A DNA stretch of 36,981 nt from Clostridia bacterium (GCA_017541305.1 JAFXZJ010000043.1:1-36981), one strand, 5' to 3'. Counted from the stretch's first letter, positions 9,579-17,485 are shown. Numbers and translations: made by a program. The notes: generated from the sequence alone by a model not told the origin.

Positions 9579-9607
9579 TTGACGCGGAGCGGGTTTACTG
9601 GTATAAT
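9579..9607 (+). promoter_or_regulatory. Promoter of the QueG-like gene
   Basis: TTGACG (9579-9584), a 17-nt spacer and TATAAT (9602-9607), with TG one base upstream of the -10 (extended -10). Transcription should start around 9613-9615, at or next to the ATG at 9614. Confidence 0.8.
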
Positions 9608-9613
9608 CGCGGT

Positions 9614-10423
9614 ATGAACAACGCGGAGCTTGAGAAAATCGCATACGAGGCGGGCTTTTGCCGGGTGCTGTTTATTCCGGCGCCCGATTTTGCGCCGCAT
9701 GACGACGAGCCGCATATAGTTTGGAATACCGCCGAATATCCGTGGGCGGCCGTTTCATGCCTGCTCGTTTGGCGCTATTCGCCCTATCCCGAGGGCTGCC
9801 GCATACCCGCCTATTATATCGCGAGCAACGCCTCGTATCACGCGAGCGTCGCTTTGGCAAAGCGGCTCGAATCAGAGGGCGTGCGGCTGAAGCGCTGCGA
9901 GGTGCCCATAAAGGCGCTCTGCGCAAAATACCGCTTCGGCACGCTCTGCCGCAATTCGCTCGTCGCCCTGCCCGGTCTGGGCACGAGGGTGGTGTTTCAA
10001 GCCCTGCTGCTTGAGTCAAGCCCCGAAAACCCCTTTAAAGCAGAGGAACATTTTGAGCAGGACGACGGCCTGTGCGCCTCATGCGGGGCCTGCGCCGCCG
10101 CCTGCCCCGCCCATGCCATAGGTGATTCGCTCGACGTGAAAAAGTGCATGCGCTATTATATGGACGGCGCGGATTACCCCGACTGGGTGTATCGCATACA
10201 GCGCACGCACATGGGCTGCGAGGTATGCCAGGCCGTATGTCCGCGAAACGCGCATGTACTTCCCGTGGAGCCGCCAGAGGATATCGCCGGGGCATTCGAG
10301 CTTGGCCGTCTTGCCTCGGGCGACGCAAAGCAGGCGCGCTTGCTCGTGGGCAAGAACTTTACCGGGCACGGCAAGCTGAGCAGGGAAGCGGTGAACTTTT
10401 TGCAGAGGGACGGGGAAAAATGA
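9614..10423 (+). CDS. Short QueG-like double [4Fe-4S] cluster protein (269 aa)
   Basis: The C-terminal half has two ferredoxin-like cysteine groups: CASCGACAAACP, then a lone Cys in KKCMRYY, and CEVCQAVCP. This is the double [4Fe-4S] arrangement of QueG, the cobalamin-dependent epoxyqueuosine reductase of tRNA queuosine synthesis. The N-terminal part (YEAGFCRVLF onward) resembles the QueG fold, but at 269 residues it is clearly shorter than typical QueG and lacks the C-terminal HEAT-like part. The family assignment is fairly safe; epoxyqueuosine reductase activity is not, because short QueG-like proteins of unknown substrate are common in Clostridia. The start matches family expectations, yet no Shine-Dalgarno sequence is close: the only AGGAGG lies about 48 nt upstream, before the promoter. 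It appears monocistronic, between the LRR and pyrimidine operons. Confidence 0.75.
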   Translation: MNNAELEKIAYEAGFCRVLFIPAPDFAPHDDEPHIVWNTAEYPWAAVSCLLVWRYSPYPEGCRIPAYYIASNASYHASVALAKRLESEGVRLKRCEVPIKALCAKYRFGTLCRNSLVALPGLGTRVVFQALLLESSPENPFKAEEHFEQDDGLCASCGACAAACPAHAIGDSLDVKKCMRYYMDGADYPDWVYRIQRTHMGCEVCQAVCPRNAHVLPVEPPEDIAGAFELGRLASGDAKQARLLVGKNFTGHGKLSREAVNFLQRDGEK

Positions 10424-10450
10424 TCGTATTTTTGTATATTATTCATTCCC

Positions 10451-10462
10451 TTCCAATTGGAA
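10451..10462. promoter_or_regulatory. 12-bp perfect palindrome next to the pyr promoter
   Basis: TTCCAATTGGAA is a perfect inverted repeat ending directly before the -35 box (10463). Its position fits an operator or activator site, but no regulator can be named. Confidence 0.4.
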
Positions 10463-10491
10463 TTGACACAGAGCATATGGTATGGTATAAT
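10463..10491 (+). promoter_or_regulatory. Consensus promoter of the pyr operon
   Basis: TTGACA (10463-10468), a 17-nt spacer and TATAAT (10486-10491), with TG at 10483-10484 (extended -10). The match to the housekeeping sigma consensus is perfect. The predicted transcription start is near 10498, giving a leader of about 120 nt before pyrC. Confidence 0.9.
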
Positions 10492-10496
10492 AAGCT

Positions 10497-10557
10497 ACGG
10501 TCTTAGGGCGATACCGTGATATCGGCTGGATCGCGCTTGGGTATGTTGCAATACCGT
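10497..10557 (+). promoter_or_regulatory. pyr leader with alternative pairings
   Basis: The leader carries ATACCGTGAT (10511-10520) and ATACCGTCAT (10551-10560), nine of ten bases identical. Between them GGTAT (10540-10544) can pair with either ATACC copy, and ACGGT (10497-10501) can pair with either ACCGT. Mutually exclusive stems of this kind are typical of attenuators. No PyrR-binding consensus was recognised. Confidence 0.4.
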
Positions 10558-10561
10558 CATT

Positions 10562-10621
10562 ATGAAAGCTCGCTCTGCCGTGATCGGCGGAGCTTTTTTT
10601 GAGGAATGGAGGCAGCGATGA
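10562..10621 (+). CDS. Possible 19-codon leader peptide ORF
   Basis: ATG 10562 opens a 19-codon frame (MKARSAVIGGAFFEEWRQR) that runs through the whole attenuator hairpin and its T-run (read as Phe-Phe). Its TGA (10619-10621) overlaps the pyrC ATG (10618). This recalls E. coli pyrBI, where ribosome position on a leader peptide controls a terminator. No good Shine-Dalgarno sequence precedes it, so translation is uncertain and the frame may be chance. Confidence 0.25.
   Translation: MKARSAVIGGAFFEEWRQR
10572..10600 (+). terminator. Candidate attenuator terminator before pyrC
   Basis: GCTCTGCCG (10572-10580) pairs over 9 bp (one G-U) with CGGCGGAGC (10585-10593) around a TGAT loop, followed directly by seven T (10594-10600). 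It lies between the pyr promoter and the pyrC ribosome site, so it must be regulated for the operon to be expressed. Confidence 0.85.
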
Positions 10622-11820
10622 TAAGAGCGAACGTTTTCAAATCCGAATTCCATCCCGATTTTACCCCCGTTATCCCCAAGGGGTACGATATTCTTCCTGT
10701 TTTCGAAAAATCCCGTTTTGTTATATTCCCCGGCTTCTGCGACGTGCACGTGCACCTTCGTGAGCCGGGTTTTTCTTATAAAGAAACCATCGCCTCGGGC
10801 TCACGGGCGGCGGCGCGCGGCGGCTATACGGAGATATTCGCAATGCCGAATCTGGATCCCGTGCCGGATTCGGTCGAGCATCTTGAAAAGGAGCTTGAGC
10901 TGATACGCCGCGGCGCGGTGATATCCGTGCGGCCATACGGCGCGCTGACCGTCGGCGAAAAGGGCCGTTTGCCCGCGGATATAGAAGGCATGGCGCCTTT
11001 CGTCGCCGCCTTTTCGGACGACGGCAAGGGAGTGCAGGATCCCGTGATGATGCGCGACGTGATGACGCGCTGCAGGGAAGCGGGCAAGGTGCTTGCCGCG
11101 CACTGCGAGGACGAGCGCCTGCTTTTCGGCGGCTACATCCACAAAGGGAGCTATGCCAAGGCGCATTCGCACCGGGGGATCTGCCCGGAATCCGAGTGGC
11201 GCCCCATTGAAAGGGACGTGCGCCTTGCCGCCGAAACGGGTGTGAAATACCACGTTTGCCACGTATCCTGCAGGGAGAGCATAGAAATAATACGCGAAGC
11301 GAAAAAAAGCGGCGTTGACGTGACCTGTGAAACGGCGCCGCATTACCTGCTGCTGGATGAAAACGACCTGGAAGAGGACGGCCGCTTCAAGATGAACCCG
11401 CCGCTTAGGTCGAGGGAGGACCGCGAGGCGCTTTTGGAGGCGGCGATCGACGGCACGGTGGATATGATCGCCACCGATCACGCCCCGCATTCCGCCGAGG
11501 AAAAGGCGCGCGGCCTTGAAAAAAGCCCCTTTGGCATAGTGGGCATAGAGACCGCCTTCCCCCTGCTTTACACGCATCTTGTTAAAAAGGGCGTGATAAC
11601 GCAGGAAAGGCTTATGGAGCTGATCGTTTATCGCCCGCGCGCGCGCTTTGGATTAACGCTTTCAAACGGGGATTGGTCCCTTTGGGATCTGGACGCGGAA
11701 TATGCCGTGGATCCAAACGAGTTCCTGTCAAAGGGCAGGGCGACTCCCTTTGCCGGCTGGAAAGTGAACGCAAAATGCCTTTTGACCGCCTATAACGGGC
11801 AGATAGTTTATAAAGCATGA
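10618..11820 (+). CDS. pyrC: Dihydroorotase
   Basis: Converts N-carbamoyl-L-aspartate to L-dihydroorotate in the cytoplasm, third step of de novo UMP synthesis. Amidohydrolase signatures are present: DVHVHLREPG with metal ligands His44 and His46, FSDDGKGV, AAHCEDE, CHVSC, and TDHAPH with the catalytic Asp. At 400 residues it fits class I dihydroorotase. ATG 10618 is preferred to in-frame ATG 10606 because TGGAGG (10607-10612) lies 5 nt upstream and overlaps the other ATG. First gene of the pyr operon, behind the attenuator; its stop overlaps the pyrK start (ATGA), indicating translational coupling. Allantoinase, a related amidohydrolase, is unlikely given the neighbours. Confidence 0.95.
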   Translation: MIRANVFKSEFHPDFTPVIPKGYDILPVFEKSRFVIFPGFCDVHVHLREPGFSYKETIASGSRAAARGGYTEIFAMPNLDPVPDSVEHLEKELELIRRGAVISVRPYGALTVGEKGRLPADIEGMAPFVAAFSDDGKGVQDPVMMRDVMTRCREAGKVLAAHCEDERLLFGGYIHKGSYAKAHSHRGICPESEWRPIERDVRLAAETGVKYHVCHVSCRESIEIIREAKKSGVDVTCETAPHYLLLDENDLEEDGRFKMNPPLRSREDREALLEAAIDGTVDMIATDHAPHSAEEKARGLEKSPFGIVGIETAFPLLYTHLVKKGVITQERLMELIVYRPRARFGLTLSNGDWSLWDLDAEYAVDPNEFLSKGRATPFAGWKVNAKCLLTAYNGQIVYKA

Positions 11821-12539
11821 AACAGGCAATACTGACAATAAAAGAGAACGAGGCCCTGACCGCATCGGTTTTCAGGATGCGGCTTGAGGGGGATCCCGGC
11901 GAGAGGCCGGGCGGGTTCGTGAACCTTGCCGTGCCCGGGCTGTTTTTGAGACGGCCAATTTCCGTGTGCGATTATGCGGACGGCGAGCTTACCGTCATCT
12001 ATAAGGTCGTAGGCCGCGGGACCGACGCATTAAGCCGCATGCGGGCGGGGGAAAAGCTGGACGCGCTGTGCGGGCTGGGCAACGGCTATGACCTTGCCGC
12101 GCCCTGCGAAGCTCCGCTGCTCGTCGGCGGGGGCGTGGGCGTGCCGCCGCTTTATTACCTGGCAAAAGAGCTTATAAAACAAGGAAAAAAAGTATCCGTC
12201 GTGCTGGGCTTCAACACCGCGGACGAAGTATTCTATGAGAACGAGTTCCGCGCGCGGGGCTGCGCCGTGACCGTGGCGACGGCCGACGGCAGCTATGGCG
12301 TGAAGGGCTTTGTGACGGACGCGCTGCCCGACTTTTGTGATTATTACTACGCCTGCGGCCCGATGCCCATGCTGAAGGCGCTTTACAGCGCCGCGCCCAT
12401 CCCCGGCGAAATGAGCTTTGAGGAGCGCATGGGGTGCGGCTTTGGCGCGTGCATGGGCTGCTCGATGCAGACTAAAAACGGCCCCAAGCGCATCTGCAAG
12501 GAAGGGCCGGTATTCAAAAAGGAGGAGCTGTTATGGTGA
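11817..12539 (+). CDS. pyrK: Dihydroorotate dehydrogenase B, electron transfer subunit
   Basis: FAD/[2Fe-2S] subunit that passes electrons from dihydroorotate oxidation in PyrD to NAD+. The visible order is a ferredoxin-reductase-type FAD domain (LRRPISVCDY), an NAD-binding domain (GGGVGVPPL; later YACGPMPML) and a C-terminal [2Fe-2S] motif (CGFGACMGCSMQT with a further Cys in RICKEGPVF). The 240-residue length suits PyrK. Start ATG 11817 overlaps the pyrC stop; a strong ribosome site is lacking, consistent with coupling. Its own stop overlaps the pyrD start by seven bases, which suggests matched synthesis of the two subunits. Confidence 0.95.
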   Translation: MKQAILTIKENEALTASVFRMRLEGDPGERPGGFVNLAVPGLFLRRPISVCDYADGELTVIYKVVGRGTDALSRMRAGEKLDALCGLGNGYDLAAPCEAPLLVGGGVGVPPLYYLAKELIKQGKKVSVVLGFNTADEVFYENEFRARGCAVTVATADGSYGVKGFVTDALPDFCDYYYACGPMPMLKALYSAAPIPGEMSFEERMGCGFGACMGCSMQTKNGPKRICKEGPVFKKEELLW

Positions 12540-13444
12540 AGACCTCCGTCACGCTGTGCGGGATAGAGCTTTCCAATCCCGTGATACCCGCCTCCGGCAC
12601 CTTCGGCTTCGGCTATGAATTCGCCGAGCTATACGATATCAACTGCCTTGGCACGTTCTCGTTCAAGGGCACCACGCGCGAGCCGCGCTTTGGCAACCCC
12701 ACGCCGCGCATAGCGGAATGCACCGCGGGCATGATCAACGCCGTCGGGCTGCAGAACCCCGGAGTCGAACGGGTGATAGCGGAGGAGCTGCCCAGACTGA
12801 AAAAGGTGTTTCACAAGCCGGTGATGGCAAACGTATCCGGCTTTTCGGTGGAGGATTACGCCCACACCTGCGCCCTTCTCGACAGGGAGGAGCAGGTCGG
12901 CTGGCTTGAGGTGAACGTAAGCTGTCCCAACGTGCACGGCGGCGGTATGAGCTTCGGCACGGAGCCCAAGGCCGCCGCGGAGGTAACGCGGGCGGTAAAG
13001 GCCGTGACAAAAAAGCCCGTCATAATAAAGCTTTCGCCCAACGTGACGGATATCGCGTTCATCGCCGGTGCCTGCGAGGACGCGGGCGCCGACGGCATAA
13101 GCCTGATCAACACCCTGCTTGGGATGCGGATAGACCTGAAGAAGGGCCGTCCCGTGATAGCAAACACCATGGGCGGGTTTTCGGGCCCGGCGATATTCCC
13201 GGTTGCGCTGCGGATGGTTTATCAGGTCTCAAAGGCCGTGCGCGTGCCGGTCATAGGCATGGGCGGGATCTCAAGCGCCGAGGACGCGATCGAGATGATG
13301 ATGGCGGGAGCGACCGCCGTGGAGATCGGCGCGGCGAACCTTGTTGATCCTTATGCATCGAAGAAGATCGTTGAGGCGCTGCCCGCGGCGATGGAGAAAT
13401 ACGGCATAAGCGATCTGAACGATATAATCGGCAAAGCACATTAA
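12533..13444 (+). CDS. pyrD: Dihydroorotate dehydrogenase B (NAD+), catalytic subunit
   Basis: FMN enzyme oxidising dihydroorotate to orotate; partner of the adjacent PyrK. Class 1 features are the N-terminal LSNPVIPASGTFGFG, FKGTT, NAVGLQNPG, the active-site NVSCPNV with catalytic Cys131 (class 2 enzymes have Ser), KLSPNV, and the phosphate-binding VIGMGGI and VEIGAAN segments. Together with pyrK this assigns subclass 1B. AAGGAGG lies about 8 nt before ATG 12533. The 303-residue length is normal. Confidence 0.95.
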   Translation: MVKTSVTLCGIELSNPVIPASGTFGFGYEFAELYDINCLGTFSFKGTTREPRFGNPTPRIAECTAGMINAVGLQNPGVERVIAEELPRLKKVFHKPVMANVSGFSVEDYAHTCALLDREEQVGWLEVNVSCPNVHGGGMSFGTEPKAAAEVTRAVKAVTKKPVIIKLSPNVTDIAFIAGACEDAGADGISLINTLLGMRIDLKKGRPVIANTMGGFSGPAIFPVALRMVYQVSKAVRVPVIGMGGISSAEDAIEMMMAGATAVEIGAANLVDPYASKKIVEALPAAMEKYGISDLNDIIGKAH

Positions 13445-13469
13445 CAGGCAGACAAAAGGAGTAAAGCTT

Positions 13470-14174
13470 ATGGGTAAAGACGTTATAGTCGCTTGTGATT
13501 TTTCAAGCGCGGAAGCCACTTTTGAGTTCCTCGACCGTTTCGCGGAGGCGGAAAGGAAGCCCTTTGTGAAGATCGGCATGGAGCTGTATTACGCCGAAGG
13601 CCCCGGGATAGTGCGCGAGATAAAGCGCCGCGGGCACAAAATATTCCTGGATCTCAAGCTGCACGACATACCCAACACGGTCAGAAAGGCCATGGCGGTG
13701 GTTTCGAAGCTTGACGCCGACATAGTCAATCTGCACGCCGCCGGCACGCGCGCCATGATGGAAGCCGCGCTTGAGGGCCTGACCCGCGAGGACGGCACGA
13801 GGCCGCTGCTGATAGCCGTCACTCAGCTCACCTCCACCGATCAGGAGAGCATGGAGCGCGATCTGCTGATCGAAAAGCCCATAGCCGAGGTCGTGATGCA
13901 TTATGCGAAGACCGCCGCCGAATGCGGGCTGGACGGCGTGGTGTGCTCGCCGCTGGAAGCCGGAAAGGTGCATTCCGTTTGCGGAAACAGCTTTTTGACA
14001 GTCACCCCCGGCATACGCTTTGCCGATGGTGACAAGGGCGATCAGAAGCGCGTGATGACCCCCGCCGCCGCAAAGGAAGCCGGCTCGGATTACATCGTGG
14101 TGGGCCGCCCCATCACCAAGGCCGAGGACCCCGTTGCCGCATATATGCGCTGCGTTAACGAATTTGTGGACTAA
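13470..14174 (+). CDS. pyrF: Orotidine 5'-phosphate decarboxylase
   Basis: Last step of UMP synthesis (OMP to UMP and CO2). The invariant catalytic array is visible as DLKLHDIPNTV (Asp61, Lys63, Asp66), with the N-terminal VACDFSSAE strand, LTSTD in the middle, and the phosphate-binding TPGIRF and IVVGRPIT segments near the end. The 234-residue length is standard for the bacterial short type. AAGGAG precedes ATG 13470, and 25 bp separate it from pyrD. Confidence 0.96.
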   Translation: MGKDVIVACDFSSAEATFEFLDRFAEAERKPFVKIGMELYYAEGPGIVREIKRRGHKIFLDLKLHDIPNTVRKAMAVVSKLDADIVNLHAAGTRAMMEAALEGLTREDGTRPLLIAVTQLTSTDQESMERDLLIEKPIAEVVMHYAKTAAECGLDGVVCSPLEAGKVHSVCGNSFLTVTPGIRFADGDKGDQKRVMTPAAAKEAGSDYIVVGRPITKAEDPVAAYMRCVNEFVD

Positions 14175-14192
14175 TACAGAATGGAGATAAAT

Positions 14193-14828
14193 ATGGAAAT
14201 CAACGAACTCATCGCAAAGGATCTGCTTAAGATCCGCGCCGTATTCTTCCGTCCGGACGAGCCCTTTACCTGGGCAAGCGGCATAAAGAGCCCCGTCTAT
14301 TGCGACAACCGCCTTACCCTCACCGCGCCCGAGGTCAGGAACGACGTTGAAAATTCACTTGCCGCCGTCATCCGCGAAAAGTATCCCGAAGCCGAGGTGC
14401 TGATGGGCACTTCCACCGCGGGCATAGCGCACGCCGCGATCACCGCTCACATAATGGGGCTGCCCATGGGCTACGTTCGCTCGGGAGCCAAGGATCACGG
14501 CAGGCAGAATCAGATAGAGGGCCGGCTTGAGCCCGGTCAGAAGACGGTCGTGGTGGAGGATCTGATATCCACCGGCGGCAGCGTGATAGAGGTCGTAAAC
14601 GTGCTGCGCGAAGCGGGTGCGGACGTGCTGGGCGTGGTTTCGATATTCACATACGGCATGAAGAAGGGCCTTGAACGCCTTGCCGCCGCAAACGTCGAGA
14701 ACACGAGCCTTACGAACTTTGACGTGATAGCGCGCGTCGCGGCCGAGGAGGGCTATATTGCCCCCGAAGACGTTGAACGCCTGATCGCGTTCCGCAACGA
14801 CCCCTCGGATGAGAGCTGGATCAAATAA
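14193..14828 (+). CDS. pyrE: Orotate phosphoribosyltransferase
   Basis: Adds ribose-5-phosphate from PRPP to orotate, giving OMP for PyrF. The PRPP-binding motif [12 protein letters not shown] is present, with [16 protein letters not shown] near the N-terminus and the flexible-loop residues [13 protein letters not shown] 14193 is preferred to in-frame ATG 14181 because GGAG (14183-14186) lies 6 nt upstream; this gives 211 residues, normal for the family. Only a short spacer separates it from pyrF. Confidence 0.95.
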   Translation: MEINELIAKDLLKIRAVFFRPDEPFTWASGIKSPVYCDNRLTLTAPEVRNDVENSLAAVIREKYPEAEVLMGTSTAGIAHAAITAHIMGLPMGYVRSGAKDHGRQNQIEGRLEPGQKTVVVEDLISTGGSVIEVVNVLREAGADVLGVVSIFTYGMKKGLERLAAANVENTSLTNFDVIARVAAEEGYIAPEDVERLIAFRNDPSDESWIK

Positions 14829-14854
14829 TATTTCACGAAAGGGATATAAAATTT

Positions 14855-15781
14855 ATGAAGAGCCTTATTGACATCCTTGACCTGACCGTGGAGGAGCTGG
14901 ACGAGCTTATCGCCACCGCTCAGGACATCATCGCCAACCCCCAAAAGTATGCGGAAGCCTGCCGCGGCTTAAAGCTTGCCTCCCTGTTCTTCGAGCCCTC
15001 CACGAGGACCCGCATGAGCTTTGAGGCCGCCATGTACGAGCTGGGCGGCAACGTGATCTCCGTGACCGGCGCGGGCACCTCATCCGCGGCCAAGGGCGAG
15101 AGCGTGGCCGACACCGCCAAGACCGTATCCTGCTATACCGACATAATCGCCATACGCCATCCCAAGGAAGGCGCCGCCTACGTGACGGCCAAGAACGCCA
15201 CCATTCCCGTGATCAACGCGGGAGACGGCGGTCACTGCCATCCCACCCAGACTCTTGCCGATCTGCTCACCATCTGGCGCGAGAAGGGCCGCTTTACCAA
15301 CCTCACCATAGGCGTGTGCGGCGACCTGAAATTCGGCCGCACCGTGCATTCCCTCATAAACGCCATGAGCCGCTATGAGGGCAACAAGTTCGTGCTCATC
15401 TCTCCCGAAGAGCTCAAGGTGCCCTCCTACGTGAAGAAGGACGTGCTCCAGCAGAAGCACATCCCCTACGTGCAGACCACCGATCTGATGGCCGTGATGC
15501 CCGAGCTTGACATACTCTATATGACCCGCGTGCAGCGCGAGCGCTTCTTCAACGAAGAGGATTATCTGAGGCTGAAGGACAGCTATATACTCACCGTTGA
15601 CAAGCTTAAGACCGCCAAGCCCGACCTTGCGATACTCCACCCCCTGCCCCGCGTGAACGAGATAAGCGTGGCCGTGGACGACGATCCCCGCGCATGCTAT
15701 TTCAAGCAGGTGCTGAACGGCAAGTATATGCGCATGGCGCTTATACTCAAGCTGCTCAAAGAGGCCGGAAAACTCAACTAA
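14855..15781 (+). CDS. pyrB: Aspartate carbamoyltransferase, catalytic subunit
   Basis: Condenses carbamoyl phosphate and aspartate, the committed step of pyrimidine synthesis. The carbamoyl-phosphate loop is [12 protein letters not shown] (residues 46-57), followed by a Lys-containing 80s-type loop (SSAAKGES), HPTQTLAD, and HPLPRVNEI near the C-terminus. The 308-residue length is typical. PyrI follows directly, so an allosteric two-subunit enzyme is expected. carA/carB are not in the window, so carbamoyl phosphate must be supplied from elsewhere. Confidence 0.96.
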   Translation: MKSLIDILDLTVEELDELIATAQDIIANPQKYAEACRGLKLASLFFEPSTRTRMSFEAAMYELGGNVISVTGAGTSSAAKGESVADTAKTVSCYTDIIAIRHPKEGAAYVTAKNATIPVINAGDGGHCHPTQTLADLLTIWREKGRFTNLTIGVCGDLKFGRTVHSLINAMSRYEGNKFVLISPEELKVPSYVKKDVLQQKHIPYVQTTDLMAVMPELDILYMTRVQRERFFNEEDYLRLKDSYILTVDKLKTAKPDLAILHPLPRVNEISVAVDDDPRACYFKQVLNGKYMRMALILKLLKEAGKLN

Positions 15782-15805
15782 AGGATCAAAGAAAGGAAAA
15801 CAGCT

Positions 15806-16222
15806 ATGAATATCGATTCCATCAACAACGGCATAGTTATCGATCATATTTCCGCCGGCAACGGCATGAAGCTCTATGATCTTTTGGGCCTTGGCGAGCT
15901 TGACTGCTCCGTAGCCATAATCAAGAACGTCGTAAGCCACAAGATGGGCCGCAAGGACATAATCAAGGTCGACGCGGACATCCCCGTGGATCTGGACGTG
16001 ATCGGCTTCGTCGATCCCGGCGCCACCATCAACATAATAAAGGACGGCGTGCTGGTTGAAAAGCGCAACATCGAGATGCCCGAAAGGCTGGTCAACGTTA
16101 TCAAGTGCAAGAATCCCCGCTGCATCACCTCGTGCGAGCAGGAGATAGAGCATATTTTCAAGCTTACCGACCGCGAGCATAAGGTCTATCGCTGCATCTA
16201 CTGCGAGACAAAGGCAAACTGA
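15806..16222 (+). CDS. pyrI: Aspartate carbamoyltransferase, regulatory subunit
   Basis: Nucleotide-binding regulatory chain that joins PyrB trimers and carries CTP/ATP control in the enterobacterial enzyme. The C-terminal zinc site is Cys101-x4-Cys106-x23-Cys130-x2-Cys133, the same spacing as in the E. coli subunit. The N-terminal allosteric domain begins with NIDSINNGIVIDHI. AAAGGA precedes ATG 15806. At 138 residues it is slightly shorter than the E. coli chain. It is the last gene of the pyr operon; a strong hairpin follows. Real effector response cannot be read from sequence. Confidence 0.95.
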   Translation: MNIDSINNGIVIDHISAGNGMKLYDLLGLGELDCSVAIIKNVVSHKMGRKDIIKVDADIPVDLDVIGFVDPGATINIIKDGVLVEKRNIEMPERLVNVIKCKNPRCITSCEQEIEHIFKLTDREHKVYRCIYCETKAN

Positions 16223-16232
16223 ACGTGATTCA

Positions 16233-16263
16233 AAAGGAGCTGCTCCGAAAAAGCAGCTCCTTT
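16233..16263 (+). terminator. Terminator of the pyr operon
   Basis: AAAGGAGCTGCT (16233-16244) pairs perfectly over 12 bp with AGCAGCTCCTTT (16252-16263). The T-run on the plus strand is short (TTTAAT); because the stem starts with AAA, the hairpin may act in both directions and also end the minus-strand gene at 16281. Confidence 0.8.
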
Positions 16264-16280
16264 AATATGTAAAGCGTTAT

Positions 16281-16715
16281 TTATTCATTCATATAGGGCG
16301 TATCGCAATAGGGGCACACCCTGCCCTCGTACACCGCGCCGCAGGCGGGGCATTTATGTGCGCCGTCAGGATCGAACACCGCTCCCGGATCGCGCGTGAA
16401 ATCGACGAAGGCCCCTCCCTTTCTTTTGAGCAGGCCAATATCGCCCTCGGCAAGCGAGCCGTAAACCGTGCCGTCTACGCTGAGCTCGACCCTTTCGCCG
16501 CCTTCGAGCTCGAAGGTTGCGTAATAATAAGTCCCTACGTACTCGCCGCCCGTGACCCGAGTGCGCTTGGCGCGGACGACCGCCCTTGATACGGTCTCAA
16601 CGCCGCTGCGGCTTACGATATTCTTAACGAGGATTATGATCACCGCCGTGAGCACCCCCAGGAATATCAGCAGCCCGAATATCCACAGCATCCCGAAGGA
16701 ATTATAAAAGCTCAT
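16281..16715 (-). CDS. DUF2500-like membrane protein with zinc ribbon (144 aa)
   Basis: One N-terminal transmembrane helix (MLWIFGLLIFLGVLTAVIII) is followed by a small beta domain (ETVSRAVVRAKRTRVTGG to YYYATFELEGGERVELSV and YGSLAEGDIGLL) that resembles DUF2500. A C-terminal zinc ribbon (CPACGAVYEGRVCPYC) completes it. Start at 16715 is chosen over 16757 because the preceding residues are unlike a membrane-protein start and a purine-rich GGGATGGGAT stretch precedes it. Function unknown; both domains are probably cytoplasmic behind the membrane anchor. It lies downstream of the lipoprotein gene on the same strand, but a terminator separates them. Confidence 0.7.
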   Translation of the reverse strand: MSFYNSFGMLWIFGLLIFLGVLTAVIIILVKNIVSRSGVETVSRAVVRAKRTRVTGGEYVGTYYYATFELEGGERVELSVDGTVYGSLAEGDIGLLKRKGGAFVDFTRDPGAVFDPDGAHKCPACGAVYEGRVCPYCDTPYMNE

Positions 16716-16795
16716 ATCCCATCCCTTTCCGTGCGGTCCCCCGGCTGCTTTCGGCACGCTTTCGGGACCTTATCCGATCATCGCTGATGCGGTAT

Positions 16796-16820
16796 AAAAA
16801 ACGGCCGTTTCCGACCGTTT
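16796..16820 (-). terminator. Terminator of the lipoprotein gene
   Basis: On the minus strand AAACGGTCG pairs with CGGCCGTTT (9 bp, one G-U) around a GAAA tetraloop, followed by a run of T. It begins 13 bp after the lipoprotein stop codon. Confidence 0.85.
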
Positions 16821-16833
16821 GAACCGCACATGA

Positions 16834-17373
16834 TCATTTTGCCTTGTAATCGGTGAATACGACTACGCCGTTGCCGTTCACGTCGCCCACCCTTGCGTCC
16901 TCGGGCACAGCGCCGCCGAAGAACTCCTCGATGGTGATATCGGGGTTATTGGTGAGCACGCTGATCTCGGCCATCGAATGCTCGGTGCTTGCGGGGAAAT
17001 CGGCGGTGAAGCTGAGAAGATAGGTATAGGTGCTTTCGTTATCGCCGCGCTTTAAGGTGAAGGAGCCGTTGCCGCCCTTAAGATCCATTTCCTCCTTGGA
17101 GCCGCCGTTTTCGACGATCAGCTTGATCTCGGCGGAACGGCCGGCGCCGCTCTTGCCAAGGAAGAACTGCCAGTTAAAGGAGGTGCCGTTGACGGCGCCG
17201 TCGGTTATGGTGACGGAATTATCATAGCCCGTTCCGTCGGCAATCTGGGGCGTGGGAGCAACCGTGACGGACGCTCCGCCGTTATTCTTGCCTCCGTTCT
17301 GACCGCCGCAGCCCGCGAAAACGAATACGAAAGCGGTGAGCACAGCGATGATCGCCAGACAATACTTTTTCAT
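16834..17373 (-). CDS. Small lipoprotein with terminal Ca-loop-like motif (179 aa)
   Basis: Start at 17373 gives a type II signal peptide with lipobox FAG|C22 (MKKYCLAIIAVLTAFVFVFA, then GCGG), so the mature protein should be lipidated and anchored on the outer face of the membrane. AAGGTG precedes the start. The mature part has a Gly/Asn-rich linker, a beta-sandwich-like domain (SFNWQFFLGKSGAG to YTYLLSFTADF) and ends GDVNGNGVVVFTDYKAK. That tail resembles one dockerin/EF-hand Ca-binding loop (DxNxNGxxxxxD) without the second half. Function unknown. Own promoter and terminator make it monocistronic. Confidence 0.72.
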   Translation of the reverse strand: MKKYCLAIIAVLTAFVFVFAGCGGQNGGKNNGGASVTVAPTPQIADGTGYDNSVTITDGAVNGTSFNWQFFLGKSGAGRSAEIKLIVENGGSKEEMDLKGGNGSFTLKRGDNESTYTYLLSFTADFPASTEHSMAEISVLTNNPDITIEEFFGGAVPEDARVGDVNGNGVVVFTDYKAK

Positions 17374-17485
17374 AATTAAACACCTTGCCCCCGAAGGGAG
17401 GGAGCCCTTTCTTGATATTTTGCCGTGTTCCATGCGGCATATGCGCCTTAAATGCTTATAAAACGGCGCTTTTTTCCATGATGCT

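Noticed and set aside
9614-10423. Assignment as full-length epoxyqueuosine reductase QueG
   Set aside because: The protein is much shorter than QueG and lacks its C-terminal repeats, so only a QueG-like double [4Fe-4S] call is justified.
15080-16180. A 366-codon minus-strand frame across pyrB and pyrI
   Set aside because: Both pyr genes are certain from catalytic and zinc motifs; the antisense frame is rich in His and Gly and has no recognisable features.
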